Counted from the first letter of the stretch, positions 52,432-59,757 are shown. The stretch is DNA of 64,000 nucleotides from Weissella confusa (GCA_014332815.1 JACSZT010000008.1:182988-246987); one strand, 5' to 3'. Made by a program: numbers and translations. The notes: generated by a model not told the origin, from the sequence alone.

Positions 52432-52626
52432 CTAATTGTGTACGCTTCTTGCATTTTTGCTTTGTGTCCGTCGCGTGTACGTGTCTCCGGATTGAATTAT
52501 TCCCTGTTGCAACAATTCAAGTCTAAGAGCGCGATCTTCATAAACTTCAGTATTGATGCTTAAAAAGGCATCTGGGGCGACACGACTGAATAGTCGTTTG
52601 AATCGCTGAACGGATTGTCTAACCAT
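52432..52626 (-). CDS. Hypothetical protein of 64 residues
   Basis: Basic small protein starting MVRQSVQRFKRLFSR after GAGGG. It overlaps the end of the preceding gene by 67 bases in another frame, so coding is less certain than for neighbours. The ribosome binding site is the main support. Confidence 0.45.
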   Translation of the reverse strand: MVRQSVQRFKRLFSRVAPDAFLSINTEVYEDRALRLELLQQGIIQSGDTYTRRTQSKNARSVHN

Positions 52627-53084
52627 GTTTGTCCCTCGAAACTTTCTTGTGCAGTCGGAGTTGTTCCGGCCAAGCGTTTATCAATCGCTTCATCCAGCGG
52701 ACTCCATTTTTCATATGTGAAGAACGGAGAGGCAAAACCGTATTTTCGATCTAACTCAACCAATTCATTTTCCAAGGTTTCTGTGCTTTCCTGGTTTCTG
52801 GCTTTTCGTTCCTCAGTGAGGTTCTTTTCAACTTTTTTTACGTAGATCATATAGTTGGTCAATGAACCAAATTCATCATTAATTAGCTGTAACTGATGAT
52901 TAAACGCATCTTGCTGCATTTCGGAAATTTTGTATTCAAGTTCGGCAAGTTCAGAAACACCAACAGAATCAAGCTCATCCTGGTGGACGATATACCAAAT
53001 CTTCCTTGGTGATCCATGCAATCTTGTCTCGCGATTGAACGAATCACGCAGCTCATCAGAGAAATCTGACAATAGTTTTCGCAT
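52560..53084 (-). CDS. Hypothetical protein of 174 residues
   Basis: Charged, helix-rich protein (MRKLLSDFSDELRDSF; EYKISEMQQDAFNHQLQL; KKVEKNLTEERKARNQEST) with probable coiled coil in the middle and a Pro-rich tail. It starts after AGAAAGGA. It is the first gene downstream of structured leader R1, though more than 290 bases separate them. Confidence 0.65.
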   Translation of the reverse strand: MRKLLSDFSDELRDSFNRETRLHGSPRKIWYIVHQDELDSVGVSELAELEYKISEMQQDAFNHQLQLINDEFGSLTNYMIYVKKVEKNLTEERKARNQESTETLENELVELDRKYGFASPFFTYEKWSPLDEAIDKRLAGTTPTAQESFEGQTWLDNPFSDSNDYSVVSPQMPF

Positions 53085-53606
53085 ATTTCGTAATCCTTTC
53101 TAAGGGCTATCACTGACTGGGACAAAATCACCACAGGCAATGGTGGATGCACGTTATAAACCATTCATTCTAGGTGCCAAGGGTTTTGTGCACTATTTAT
53201 CGAGCATCTCATTCAGTAGTTAGCTAATTTGCGGTCTATTTTGGCGCCCACTTTCCATATGTATCCGTCCTGACTGAAGGGCGGCAGTAATTTTTCGGTT
53301 TCCCTCAACCCCTTTAACTTTTTCCCGGTCCTCTTTTGTGACCATCGTTGTTTCATTTTGACGAGTCTGCAACACGATGGACAGTTTTCAAACGCAAGGC
53401 CGGCGTAGCCGAACGCAGTGGTGCCTTGCGTTTGAAACTAGAGTTACTTGTGCGTAGCACTTAGAAACTCTGTCTGTCGTATTGTGGGATTGGCAAAAGG
53501 AAACGATGGTTAAGAAGTGGGCGGTGGGCGAAGCTAATTTGACCCCCGCTTGCGGGGACTGGGGTGGGCGATGGCCAAATGTGTGTTTCACATTTGACGA
53601 ACTATA
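53085..53606. other. Gene-free region holding leader repeat R1 and its downstream leader
   Basis: About 520 bases with no convincing gene on either strand. It contains R1 (53382-53567), and the AACGATGGTCACAAAAGAGG segment toward the gene at 53084 that recurs in shortened form after R2 (AACGACCATAAAGGCCGGG). The rest shows no recognisable signal. Confidence 0.5.
53382..53567 (-). repeat. Structured leader repeat R1
   Basis: Three hairpins in fixed order. H1: a 17-bp stem with one bulge (53382-53399 / 53423-53439) enclosing GGCGTAGCC. H2: AGAGTT / AACTCT enclosing GTGC / GCAC with a conserved CTTAGA (53440-53471). H3: CCCCGC-TT-GCGGGG followed by ACTGGGG (53541-53567). The same plan recurs in R2-R4, so R1 belongs to one family. 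Read on the minus strand it precedes the group of genes that begins at 53084. Confidence 0.8.
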
Positions 53607-53870
53607 TTAAATGTATTTTTCCGCCAGTAGCACAATGTCTTGTGGTTGGAAGAAATCTGTGATGATACCTTGTGTACCGTCCCAACTGGTTAAGAACTTG
53701 TCCGCAGTGTCGGGGCGCATATTCTTATCCAAATGCCATGAACGAATTGAAATGTAGCCGTCTTCTGGTTCCATGTCAGCCCAAATGGCAACTTTGTCAT
53801 TTACAATCATTGGTTCTGTTCCGTCAGACGCTAAGAAAGCTTGTGCCTTTTCAAATAATGTCTTGTTCAT
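53607..53870 (-). CDS. Small protein of 87 residues, paralogue of gene at 56404
   Basis: Starts MNKTLFEKAQAFLASDGTEP after GAGG. It resembles the protein encoded at 56404-56706 (LEQAKAFLESHGTVKLSFGN), including an N-terminal FxxAxAFL and a central WADxEPEDGYISI-type strand pattern. Family function is not recognised. It lies directly downstream of structured leader R2. Confidence 0.65.
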   Translation of the reverse strand: MNKTLFEKAQAFLASDGTEPMIVNDKVAIWADMEPEDGYISIRSWHLDKNMRPDTADKFLTSWDGTQGIITDFFQPQDIVLLAEKYI

Positions 53871-53951
53871 TAGTAGATTCCTCGCTTTTTCCCGGCCTTT
53901 ATGGTCGTTGCTTAATTTGTCATGTTGACGTGATGGCAGTACATCGAGGAG

Positions 53952-54125
53952 TTCGAAACACAAGGGCGGCAAAGCCGTTCATATACCCTTGTGTTTCGAA
54001 TTAGTGTGCTTTCACGCTTTAGCGTTTAGGCACACTCCTTGAGGTATTGTTAGCTCGGCAATGTGACAAGCAACGATCATAAGGGCGGTGGTTTGTAATT
54101 TGATCCCCGTTTGGGGGCTGGGGGG
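53952..54125 (-). repeat. Structured leader repeat R2
   Basis: H1: a perfect 15-bp stem TTCGAAACACAAGGG / CCCTTGTGTTTCGAA enclosing GGCAAAGCC. H2: AGTGTGC / GCACACT enclosing CGCTTTAGCG. H3: GATCCCCGTTTGGGGG then CTGGGG. Stem sequences differ from R1 while pairing is kept. It precedes the gene starting at 53870 on the minus strand. Confidence 0.8.
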
Positions 54126-54147
54126 AAGTGTGGAGGCTGAGCCTCCA

Positions 54148-54417
54148 TTATTGGATGTTCCAGTTACGCAATGTCCCTTGTGTAATAGTAGAAAGCCGGT
54201 TAAGAAATGATACCAGCGGCATGGTGGGCTCGAATGTTTCTGCAATCAAATCAATAACGTAGTTATACTGCACAAATGCCATTGCAAAATCTCTGGTTAC
54301 GAGCTTGAATTTTGTATCAGAAAATACATCGCTTGATATAAGAATCGAAACTGTGGATGCAGTATTAGTAATATGGAATGCAAAGTTTCCGCTTGGTGTT
54401 TGAACTTTTTTGATCAT
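54148..54417 (-). CDS. Small hypothetical protein of 89 residues
   Basis: Starts at MIKKVQTPSGNFAF, 8 bases after GGGGT; a longer frame reaching 54642 runs back through a hairpin and terminator and is not credible. A beta-strand-rich N-terminal half is followed by a helical end. No family recognised. It belongs to the leftward cluster of tiny genes. Confidence 0.6.
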   Translation of the reverse strand: MIKKVQTPSGNFAFHITNTASTVSILISSDVFSDTKFKLVTRDFAMAFVQYNYVIDLIAETFEPTMPLVSFLNRLSTITQGTLRNWNIQ

Positions 54418-54506
54418 AAGTGATACCCCGAAATACTGTTTCAAATTTAATGATAATTCCGTGAACGAACGCTTGGAAAAATGGCGGAAATGAATACTGA
54501 GTGCAG

Positions 54507-54530
54507 TTGATCCCGCTTGCGGGGCTGGGG
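54507..54530 (-). repeat. Solo copy of leader hairpin H3
   Basis: GATCCCGCTTGCGGGG-CTGGGG matches H3 of R1-R4, but H1 and H2 are absent. It lies between a terminator (54537-54558) and the gene starting at 54417, so this gene has only the H3 part of the leader. Confidence 0.7.
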
Positions 54531-54536
54531 TATTAA

Positions 54537-54558
54537 ACAAAAAAGGCCGAAGCCTTGG
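54537..54558 (-). terminator. Terminator with TTCG tetraloop
   Basis: On the minus strand AAGGC-TTCG-GCCTT is followed by TTTTG. It ends the gene at 54569. Confidence 0.85.
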
Positions 54559-54568
54559 TTTGTACCTT

Positions 54569-54898
54569 CTAATCGAGAATTTCTGAATACGCGCGTTCAA
54601 ACTGGTTCTTTTGTTCGCCGGTTGCAATATTCCATTTTTCAAAAAACAAATCGTTTAATAGCTCATATTCTTCTGAATAAATCTCCATGTATTCTTTGTT
54701 ATCCAGTTCGTAGAAATGCCACAAATTGTGGTTTAATGCTGCAACTAATTCAGCCAGGTAAATGGGGTTATGGCTATCATTCACGAATGCCTTTAACCGT
54801 TCGATTGTTTCTAGAATTGCCTTGCCTCCAAAACGATTGGCAATGGCCAAATCTTCATAAACTGTTGTTTCCGTTTGTCGTCCAAATACTACTGCCAT
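54569..54898 (-). CDS. Hypothetical protein of 109 residues
   Basis: Helix-rich protein starting MAVVFGRQTETTVYEDLAI after AAGGAGG. Aromatic and acidic residues are frequent in the middle (LAALNHNLWHFYELDNKEY region). No domain recognised. It follows the gene at 54917 with 18 bases between and shares a transcript. Confidence 0.65.
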   Translation of the reverse strand: MAVVFGRQTETTVYEDLAIANRFGGKAILETIERLKAFVNDSHNPIYLAELVAALNHNLWHFYELDNKEYMEIYSEEYELLNDLFFEKWNIATGEQKNQFERAYSEILD

Positions 54899-54916
54899 TT
54901 TTATAGACCTCCTTGT

Positions 54917-55168
54917 TTATTTAAGTGTCACATCTACACTTTGAAATGTGTTTCGACCACCTAATAGGCGCGGGTAGTTACCCACAGTTACCAGAACTTC
55001 TGCACCGATTGGGAAGCTGTCTAATTTAGCTCCACTATCTGCCGTATACGTGCCAATGAAGCCTGTTTCATCAGAAATTTTGACAAAACCGTGTGCCAGA
55101 TGACTGACCAATACACCGTTGAACTGGACGAACATGTTTTCGCCTTCAAAATACACGTTGTTAATCAT
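54917..55168 (-). CDS. Hypothetical small protein of 83 residues
   Basis: Beta-rich protein starting MINNVYFEGENMFVQFNG; the start is the second ATG, with GAGAGG seven bases upstream. The pattern suggests a small barrel (FIGTYTADSGAKLDSFPIGA). It is the first gene after structured leader R3. Confidence 0.6.
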   Translation of the reverse strand: MINNVYFEGENMFVQFNGVLVSHLAHGFVKISDETGFIGTYTADSGAKLDSFPIGAEVLVTVGNYPRLLGGRNTFQSVDVTLK

Positions 55169-55258
55169 CACAAAACCTCTCATTTCTTTTGTCCTGGGCC
55201 AAGCCTGATGCGGCTGGCCTATCTCGTTGAGACAGGATGTTTATTTCAGGTAACGGCG

Positions 55259-55453
55259 GTATTTGCAAAGCCGGCGCAGCCGAACGTAGTGGTGCCTTGC
55301 AAATACTGCTAGAGGCACTTAGTGTGTAACACTTAGAGCCTCTGTTGCCTGATATAAATTGATGGCTCATAAGAGAGGGGACAGACGTATTGGGCGCCCA
55401 GGCGGCGAACGCCGGCGGCATTTGATCCCCGCTTGCGGGGTCTGGGGTTTGGG
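55259..55453 (-). repeat. Structured leader repeat R3
   Basis: H1: GTATTTGCAAxGC / GCxTTGCAAATAC enclosing GGCGCAGCC. H2: AGAGGC / GCCTCT enclosing AGTGTGTAACACT with CTTAGA (55311-55343). H3: GATCCCCGCTTGCGGGGTC then TGGGG. A further 60 bases on the gene side (55195-55258) are homologous to the same part of R4, including a GCTGGC..TATCTCGTTG block. Confidence 0.8.
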
Positions 55454-55497
55454 GCAGAGCCGCCCGTTGGGGTGGATGCCATCACATTTAGTAAATT

Positions 55498-55962
55498 TCA
55501 ATCTTTCGGCGTGACGTTAACCCATTTGCCGTGCCTAAATAAATAAGCGTATTCAATCATTAACCCTAGATTGTTTAACCATTCGTCAACGCTTGAATAA
55601 ATTACAGCGTCTACGCCAGTCTCACCTCTATCTCGTCCGTAAAATCTTGAATAGTCGAACGATTGATACTCTGTCTTAATGCGTCGTACTTGCTCCGCAG
55701 GTAGTTTAGCAAGCTGTTCGGCGTATTCCGGGAGGTCTGGCATAAAATCAAAACCAAATAATCTGACGCCCTCGCTTGGCTCAATGTAGCGACCAATATA
55801 ACTTGCGTCACCTAAATTGATTAAAGCCGTGGCTTTCTCCAATGAGTTGTAATAACTTTTTAGAGTCTTCAAAAGGTAGTCGGGGTATCCGTCCCAATGG
55901 CTATAAATTACTTTGACTGTTCCGTCGTCTTGCAGGACACCAACATTTGCGCGTGTACTCAT
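55498..55962 (-). CDS. Hypothetical protein of 154 residues
   Basis: Starts MSTRANVGVLQDDGTVKVIY. The YSHWDGYPDYLLKTLKSYY segment is a conserved-looking motif of small plasmid and phage proteins. Acidic overall. It overlaps the preceding gene by four bases (ATGA). Function not recognised. Confidence 0.7.
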   Translation of the reverse strand: MSTRANVGVLQDDGTVKVIYSHWDGYPDYLLKTLKSYYNSLEKATALINLGDASYIGRYIEPSEGVRLFGFDFMPDLPEYAEQLAKLPAEQVRRIKTEYQSFDYSRFYGRDRGETGVDAVIYSSVDEWLNNLGLMIEYAYLFRHGKWVNVTPKD

Positions 55963-56219
55963 TCGTCGTCCTCCTTTGGGTTAAGCGTAAATTGCAACCC
56001 ATTTTCTTTGGTGGTCTTGAATAGCTCCAAATACTTCGGGTCTAACATTTGCTTAGACTTGTTTGCTTCTCGAACACTCCAAACGTGCTCCATTGCCTGA
56101 TATTCATCAGGGGCGATTGTAGACGGCTTGACGCCCATATCCAGTAATAGCAAAGCTTGATAGAATAACTTTGGGCTTTCCTTTTGTAGGGCGGAAAGTG
56201 TGCTGTGAATGGTGTTCAC
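55959..56219 (-). CDS. Hypothetical protein of 86 residues
   Basis: Starts at GTG (NTIHSTLSALQKESPKLF); the upstream frame is open and the ribosome binding site is unclear, so the real start may be a little earlier. Helical. Its stop overlaps the next start at ATGA. Confidence 0.55.
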   Translation of the reverse strand: MNTIHSTLSALQKESPKLFYQALLLLDMGVKPSTIAPDEYQAMEHVWSVREANKSKQMLDPKYLELFKTTKENGLQFTLNPKEDDE

Positions 56220-56242
56220 TAGGTTAATTGATACACTTGCTT

Positions 56243-56392
56243 CTACAATTTCCTCGTAACCTTTGAAAGCATTTCCTTGTAGTGCTTCTTTGGGACGCGG
56301 GTTTCCTTGTATTGGTAAGTCATATCAGAGATTGATTGGGACATCTTATCCAAAGTTAGCTTTGAAAAATCGTCATAGTATTGTCGTGCCAT
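56243..56392 (-). CDS. Hypothetical protein of 49 residues
   Basis: Tiny basic protein starting MARQYYDDFSKLTLDKMSQ after AGGAGG. Lies 11 bases after the gene at 56404 in the same operon. No motif recognised. Confidence 0.55.
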   Translation of the reverse strand: MARQYYDDFSKLTLDKMSQSISDMTYQYKETRVPKKHYKEMLSKVTRKL

Positions 56393-56403
56393 GTTTTGAC
56401 CTC

Positions 56404-56706
56404 CTAGTAGAATTGACCGTAAAATCGACGTAGCGTTTGCAAGTCCGATAGTGTTAGCCACGTTAGGAACTTCGACGCTTTACCGCGACGGGGGCGGGGG
56501 ATACGAGTTGCAATCATAATCTTGTTACCCAGCTTTCCGTCATAATCTTCTTCGTAAAGTCCGACCTCAAACATGACTGGGTTATTAGGGTTATCAACTA
56601 ATAAGGCATACCCGTTCCCAAACGATAGCTTGACCGTTCCGTGGCTCTCCAAAAAAGCCTTGGCTTGTTCAAGGAAATACTTATCCGACATTTTGTTGTG
56701 CTTCAT
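56404..56706 (-). CDS. Small protein of 100 residues, paralogue of gene at 53607
   Basis: Starts MKHNKMSDKYFLEQAKAF after GGAGG. It shares the N-terminal FLxQAKAFLxSxGT block and a central strand-rich segment (NGYALLVDNPNNPVMFEVGL) with the 87-residue protein at 53607. Both follow a structured leader (R4 and R2). A recognised function is lacking. Confidence 0.65.
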   Translation of the reverse strand: MKHNKMSDKYFLEQAKAFLESHGTVKLSFGNGYALLVDNPNNPVMFEVGLYEEDYDGKLGNKIMIATRIPRPRRGKASKFLTWLTLSDLQTLRRFYGQFY

Positions 56707-57095
56707 ACAGACGCACCTCCACATAGTATTTTTGTCACCCTTGGCTTTGTACCGGCTACTGCCTGTTGTAGCTGGCTTATCTCGTTGTGACATAGAATTT
56801 TTATCGGGTTACGGGCCGTTTGCAAGGACGGCGCAGCCGAACGAAGTGGTGCCTTGCAATAAGGACTAGCGAATCTTGGTGCTTTAGCACCTAGAAACGC
56901 TGTGACCTGATATAAATGATTGGCACATAAGAGAGAAGCCACGAAAACAGGTAGTCCGGCATTTGCCGGGAAGTAGATCCCCGCATGGCGGGGTCTGGGG
57001 GGACAAGGTGGATAAAAAAATGCAAAATACAAAATCAACGCTAGTTTCATATGGCATGTCGACAGCGTATAATTATATGTAAGGGGGAATATATT
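56707..57095. other. Gene-free region holding leader repeat R4
   Basis: About 390 bases. It contains R4 (56820-57003), the leader segment toward the gene at 56706, and a divergent promoter region for the + strand gene at 57096. An ORF in frame upstream of 56706 crosses the hairpins and is not credible. Confidence 0.5.
56820..57003 (-). repeat. Structured leader repeat R4
   Basis: H1: TTGCAAGG / CCTTGCAA enclosing GGCGCAGCC. H2: AGCG / CGCT enclosing GGTGC-TTTA-GCACC with CCTAGA (56868-56901). H3: GATCCCCGC-ATG-GCGGGGTC then TGGGG. H1 and H2 stems differ from R1-R3 but all pairs are kept. It precedes the operon starting at 56706. Confidence 0.8.
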
Positions 57096-57464
57096 ATGAC
57101 AAAAATTGTTCAAAGTTATATGGCGGCTACAAATTATAATGGCATTCCATCAATATCGCTCGTACAACTTTTAAAGTCTGACGAAGCTTCAGATAAAATC
57201 ACTCCGGCACAATATAGTTTCATTATTTACAGTGTGACCGGCACGGCAGCATCTAATTTTAATGACACGGCTATGCAAGAGCTTGGCAAACAAATTCGCA
57301 ACTGGATTGCAAATTCATTTGAGCAAATCATTAATGTACAAGATTTCAACGTTTCGTTCTCATTTACAGACAAGTATCGAGAAAATTATGAATTTGCGAA
57401 CGAAGTTTTTGGATTAATAAAGGATCATCTTGATACTGGGACAGTACCGTTATCTTTTAAGTAG
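57096..57464 (+). CDS. Hypothetical protein of 122 residues
   Basis: Soluble protein starting MTKIVQSYMAATNYNGIP after AAGGGGGAA. No domain recognised. It is one of the few + strand genes in this block, divergent from the R4-led operon. A strong terminator follows at 57565. Confidence 0.65.
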   Translation: MTKIVQSYMAATNYNGIPSISLVQLLKSDEASDKITPAQYSFIIYSVTGTAASNFNDTAMQELGKQIRNWIANSFEQIINVQDFNVSFSFTDKYRENYEFANEVFGLIKDHLDTGTVPLSFK

Positions 57465-57564
57465 CGCCTATACCAAAGAAAGTTGACATAATGTTTGTTA
57501 TACAAAGTTGTTGATTTGGCGGGGCTGAGAGCACTTTGCTCAATTTGATAAATTCACAAACTTA

Positions 57565-57614
57565 AAAATGACCAGAAGGGACAATTTCACAAAGTCCTTT
57601 CTGGTCATTTTTCA
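57565..57614. terminator. Bidirectional terminator
   Basis: AAAATGACCAGAAGGGAC pairs with GTCCTTTCTGGTCATTTT around one mismatch, with A and T flanks between convergent genes. Confidence 0.92.
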
Positions 57615-57618
57615 CAAT

Positions 57619-58071
57619 CTATACCATTTGTTGTTCTTTAGTTACTACGTGCCGCTTTTGAATGTATTTTTGCCAATATTGAAGATCATCATAAATCTGG
57701 CGTTGATCTTCCTGATTGTAGTCATGACGCAAATAATTATAAATTGGTTGTAAATCGTCCAAATTAAAATCAGATACAAACTGACTTCTAGTATTCAGCC
57801 AATCTGTATGCCGGACGTTTGTTATTTTGATTCGAACAATGCGGGCAACCCGTATGTTGGGATTAAGAACGTTCTCACTGGTTGGCACGTTGATCAAACT
57901 GCCAACCAGGGCATCATAATAATTGTACTTGATGCCATGTTGAAATAATTGATAACGTTCGTATTCGATGGCTCGTTTAATATCCCAAGGTAAGACAAAC
58001 CATTGTCTTCCTTGATTTGGCATTATAACCTGCACATTATAGAAAAACGGCTTACCATAGTCGATCCTCAT
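57619..58071 (-). CDS. Hypothetical protein of 150 residues
   Basis: Starts MRIDYGKPFFYNVQVIMP. Rich in Tyr, Gln and charged residues; the C-terminal half is helical (LDDLQPIYNYLRHDYNQEDQ). No family recognised. Single gene with a terminator downstream. Confidence 0.65.
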   Translation of the reverse strand: MRIDYGKPFFYNVQVIMPNQGRQWFVLPWDIKRAIEYERYQLFQHGIKYNYYDALVGSLINVPTSENVLNPNIRVARIVRIKITNVRHTDWLNTRSQFVSDFNLDDLQPIYNYLRHDYNQEDQRQIYDDLQYWQKYIQKRHVVTKEQQMV

Positions 58072-58184
58072 TAGTTTAACTTCCTTCCCGGCATCTTAGC
58101 TACAATTAGCAAATAATAGTCCGTTCTTTACAAAATTAGATATTAGGTTTAACCTAATCAAAGTAAATTAACGGAGGTTGTTTC

Positions 58185-58589
58185 ATGACTGAACCCATTG
58201 ATATTAACTTTGATGCGAATGACAAATCAGCAATGTATGAACGAGCCGCTTACTTCTTCGCACACGACTATCATGAACGTGGCATGGTGAAATGGCAAGG
58301 GTATTTTTTGTCTGATCACACCGAAGACGTAAAAAAGAAGACAGAAGAAGAAAAAGCTGCAATGCAACGTCAGCGAATGCCAGAAATGGCATTGATTGAT
58401 ATAACCAACATTTTGATGCATGCGTACGCTAATACGCAGATCGTGCGCGTTCAAACAAATTCCAAAAGCAATAGTGGCGTAATACCACCAATCATCGAAG
58501 GTCCTGTTAAGGGGTACACTGATAATGGTGTGATTATTGGTGAATCCGAGATACCTTTGGATGATTTATGGTGGGCTTCTATAAAATAG
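58185..58589 (+). CDS. YolD-like family protein
   Basis: Protein of 134 residues. RGMVKWQGYFLSDHT is the signature of the YolD-like family. Members usually sit beside UmuC/DinB-type polymerases, which is not the case here. The C-terminal half (NTQIVRVQTNSKSNSGVIPP) is a beta-fold. A role in DNA-damage response or plasmid maintenance is possible. It starts after GGAGG. Confidence 0.7.
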   Translation: MTEPIDINFDANDKSAMYERAAYFFAHDYHERGMVKWQGYFLSDHTEDVKKKTEEEKAAMQRQRMPEMALIDITNILMHAYANTQIVRVQTNSKSNSGVIPPIIEGPVKGYTDNGVIIGESEIPLDDLWWASIK

Positions 58590-58615
58590 ATAATGTCGAA
58601 CGGCATCCGTTATTG

Positions 58616-58725
58616 TATACTAAATTTGTAGCAAAATCGGATTAGAATTTGCGTTTCTATAAGTAAAGATCAACTCGTTTGTCATGACTGATAGCACACA
58701 TGATTAACGGGTTTTTCTTTAAGAA
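58616..58725 (+). ncRNA. Candidate small RNA A, similar to RNA B
   Basis: A TATACT box at 58616 begins a segment matching RNA B: TTGTATACTA, GTAGCAAA, TTTGCG, TTTCTAT and GTAA occur in the same order and spacing. It ends in the hairpin CTCGTT..TCATG / CATGA..AACGGG followed by TTTTTCTTTA, also found after RNA B. No ORF lies inside. Confidence 0.45.
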
Positions 58726-58777
58726 CACTATCTAACTAACGATGCCTCCATTTGATTCATCAAACAAAACAGCTGTT

Positions 58778-58827
58778 ATACTTAACCGTATACGATAGCG
58801 TATAACAGTACGTATACGGTTAAGTAT
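58778..58827. repeat. Centromere-like inverted repeat C1
   Basis: ATACTTAACCGTATACG (58778-58794) and its exact complement (58811-58827) form a 17-bp inverted repeat. Its core GTATACG is the same as in the repeat clusters around parA and the RHH gene. Confidence 0.75.
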
Positions 58828-58907
58828 GTTTATTTATATGTGAATTTCTCATCTGATTTTCAGCCTGTACAGTACCTCATAACTCTAAATAAAAAGGTAA
58901 CTCAGAC

Positions 58908-59040
58908 TTGGTATCTGGTTACCTTTTGTTGTATACTATGCGTGTAGCAAAGTTCGAGAAGGCTTTGCGAATTTCTATCTGTAAGAAAAGCGCTCGCTAA
59001 TCTCGGTGGCCAAACTTGCGATTAGCGGGTTTTTCTTTAC
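58908..59040 (+). ncRNA. Candidate antisense RNA B
   Basis: Promoter TTGGTA-18-TATACT (58908-58937) is followed by GTAGCAAAGTTCGAGAAGGCT with a GCAAAG/CTTTGC hairpin. It ends at the terminator CGCTAATC / GATTAGCG then TTTTTC (58993-59037). The transcript runs antisense to the 3' part of the minus-strand gene 58997-59221. Confidence 0.5.
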
Positions 59041-59221
59041 AGTTTTTTGGATGGCCACGATTATTAACCAGACGTCGTATGGCGAATGGGTTAAGCAGCG
59101 CAGCTAAAACATCAACAATGCGTAGAGCGACGCGTGAACGCCGTTCTGGCGGGGCGGTATAAACCGCAACGATGCCGAAACCGATTAAAGAAAGAACCAG
59201 CACGGCTGCAATTAAAAGCAT
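58997..59221 (-). CDS. Small membrane protein of 74 residues (type I toxin candidate)
   Basis: Starts MLLIAAVLVLSLIGFGIVAV after GTGAGG. One strong hydrophobic helix is followed by a basic, Arg-rich tail (PPERRSRVALRIVDVLAALL). Its last 45 bases overlap candidate antisense RNA B, and its own leader contains GTAGCAAAGTT and CGAGAAGGCT, which RNA B also carries. This resembles a type I toxin-antitoxin, but the protein is longer than Fst-like toxins. A plain small membrane protein is the alternative. Confidence 0.5.
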   Translation of the reverse strand: MLLIAAVLVLSLIGFGIVAVYTAPPERRSRVALRIVDVLAALLNPFAIRRLVNNRGHPKNCKEKPANRKFGHRD

Positions 59222-59638
59222 TATGAGTTACCTCACTTTCAAAAAGCAGCCTTCTCGAACTTTGGCAGCAAAACTTTGCTACGAAATTTATTATACAGGA
59301 ATATTGAACTCAGCGTTTAGGTTATTTAGATTAGTAATGAATCAAGATTACCCGGCTAAGCAGTGGTAGTAATGTATTGGCAGGGTTTAACATGTTGCGG
59401 TGAAAGTAGCATAATAATCTTGCATCTAAAAAACACTCTACTCTCTATCTATAACCTGGTCGTAAACCGGGTTTTAAGTCCTTTACTTTGTGTACCGGTA
59501 ATACGATATACAAAGTTATTACTCAATCAAATTGATGCAAAATGAGTATTTTATCGTCCACTAGCTTTCAACCGGCTAGTGGATTTTTTGCTCCAAAACC
59601 CTGTATTTTCCAGGGCTCAAGTGGATACATAATATTTA

Positions 59639-59725
59639 GTATACGCAACAATATGTTAAATCGTATAATACTAGTCATACGCAACAGTATACTTATAACC
59701 ATAAGGTTGCGTATACGCATAACAA
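59639..59725. repeat. Centromere-like repeat cluster C2
   Basis: Contains GTATACGCAACAATATGTT (identical to 60125-60143), CATACGCAACAGTATAC and GCGTATACGC. It lies downstream of the RHH partition gene. Confidence 0.6.
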
Positions 59726-59757
59726 CAAATAACATTTACCATGTTATAAACACAACA

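Larger units (their letters stand above)
58590..58996. other. Gene-free region with candidate small RNA A and centromere-like repeat C1
   Basis: About 400 bases. It holds the promoter and body of candidate RNA A (58610-58725), the 17-bp inverted repeat C1 (58778-58827), a terminator-like hairpin AAAAGGTAAC / GTTACCTTTT (58894-58926), and the start of candidate RNA B. No ORF is credible. Confidence 0.55.

Noticed and set aside
53213-53356. Minus-strand ORF of 47 codons (MKQRWSQKRTG start)
   Set aside because: No ribosome binding site, and the sequence resembles part of the leader after R2, where no ORF exists.
54418-54642. N-terminal extension of the gene at 54148
   Set aside because: It crosses a terminator and the solo H3 hairpin; a start with a ribosome binding site exists at 54417.
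53382-57003. R1-R4 as ordinary terminators or as a CRISPR-like array
   Set aside because: Three hairpins in fixed order without T runs and with long unique gene-bearing intervals fit neither.
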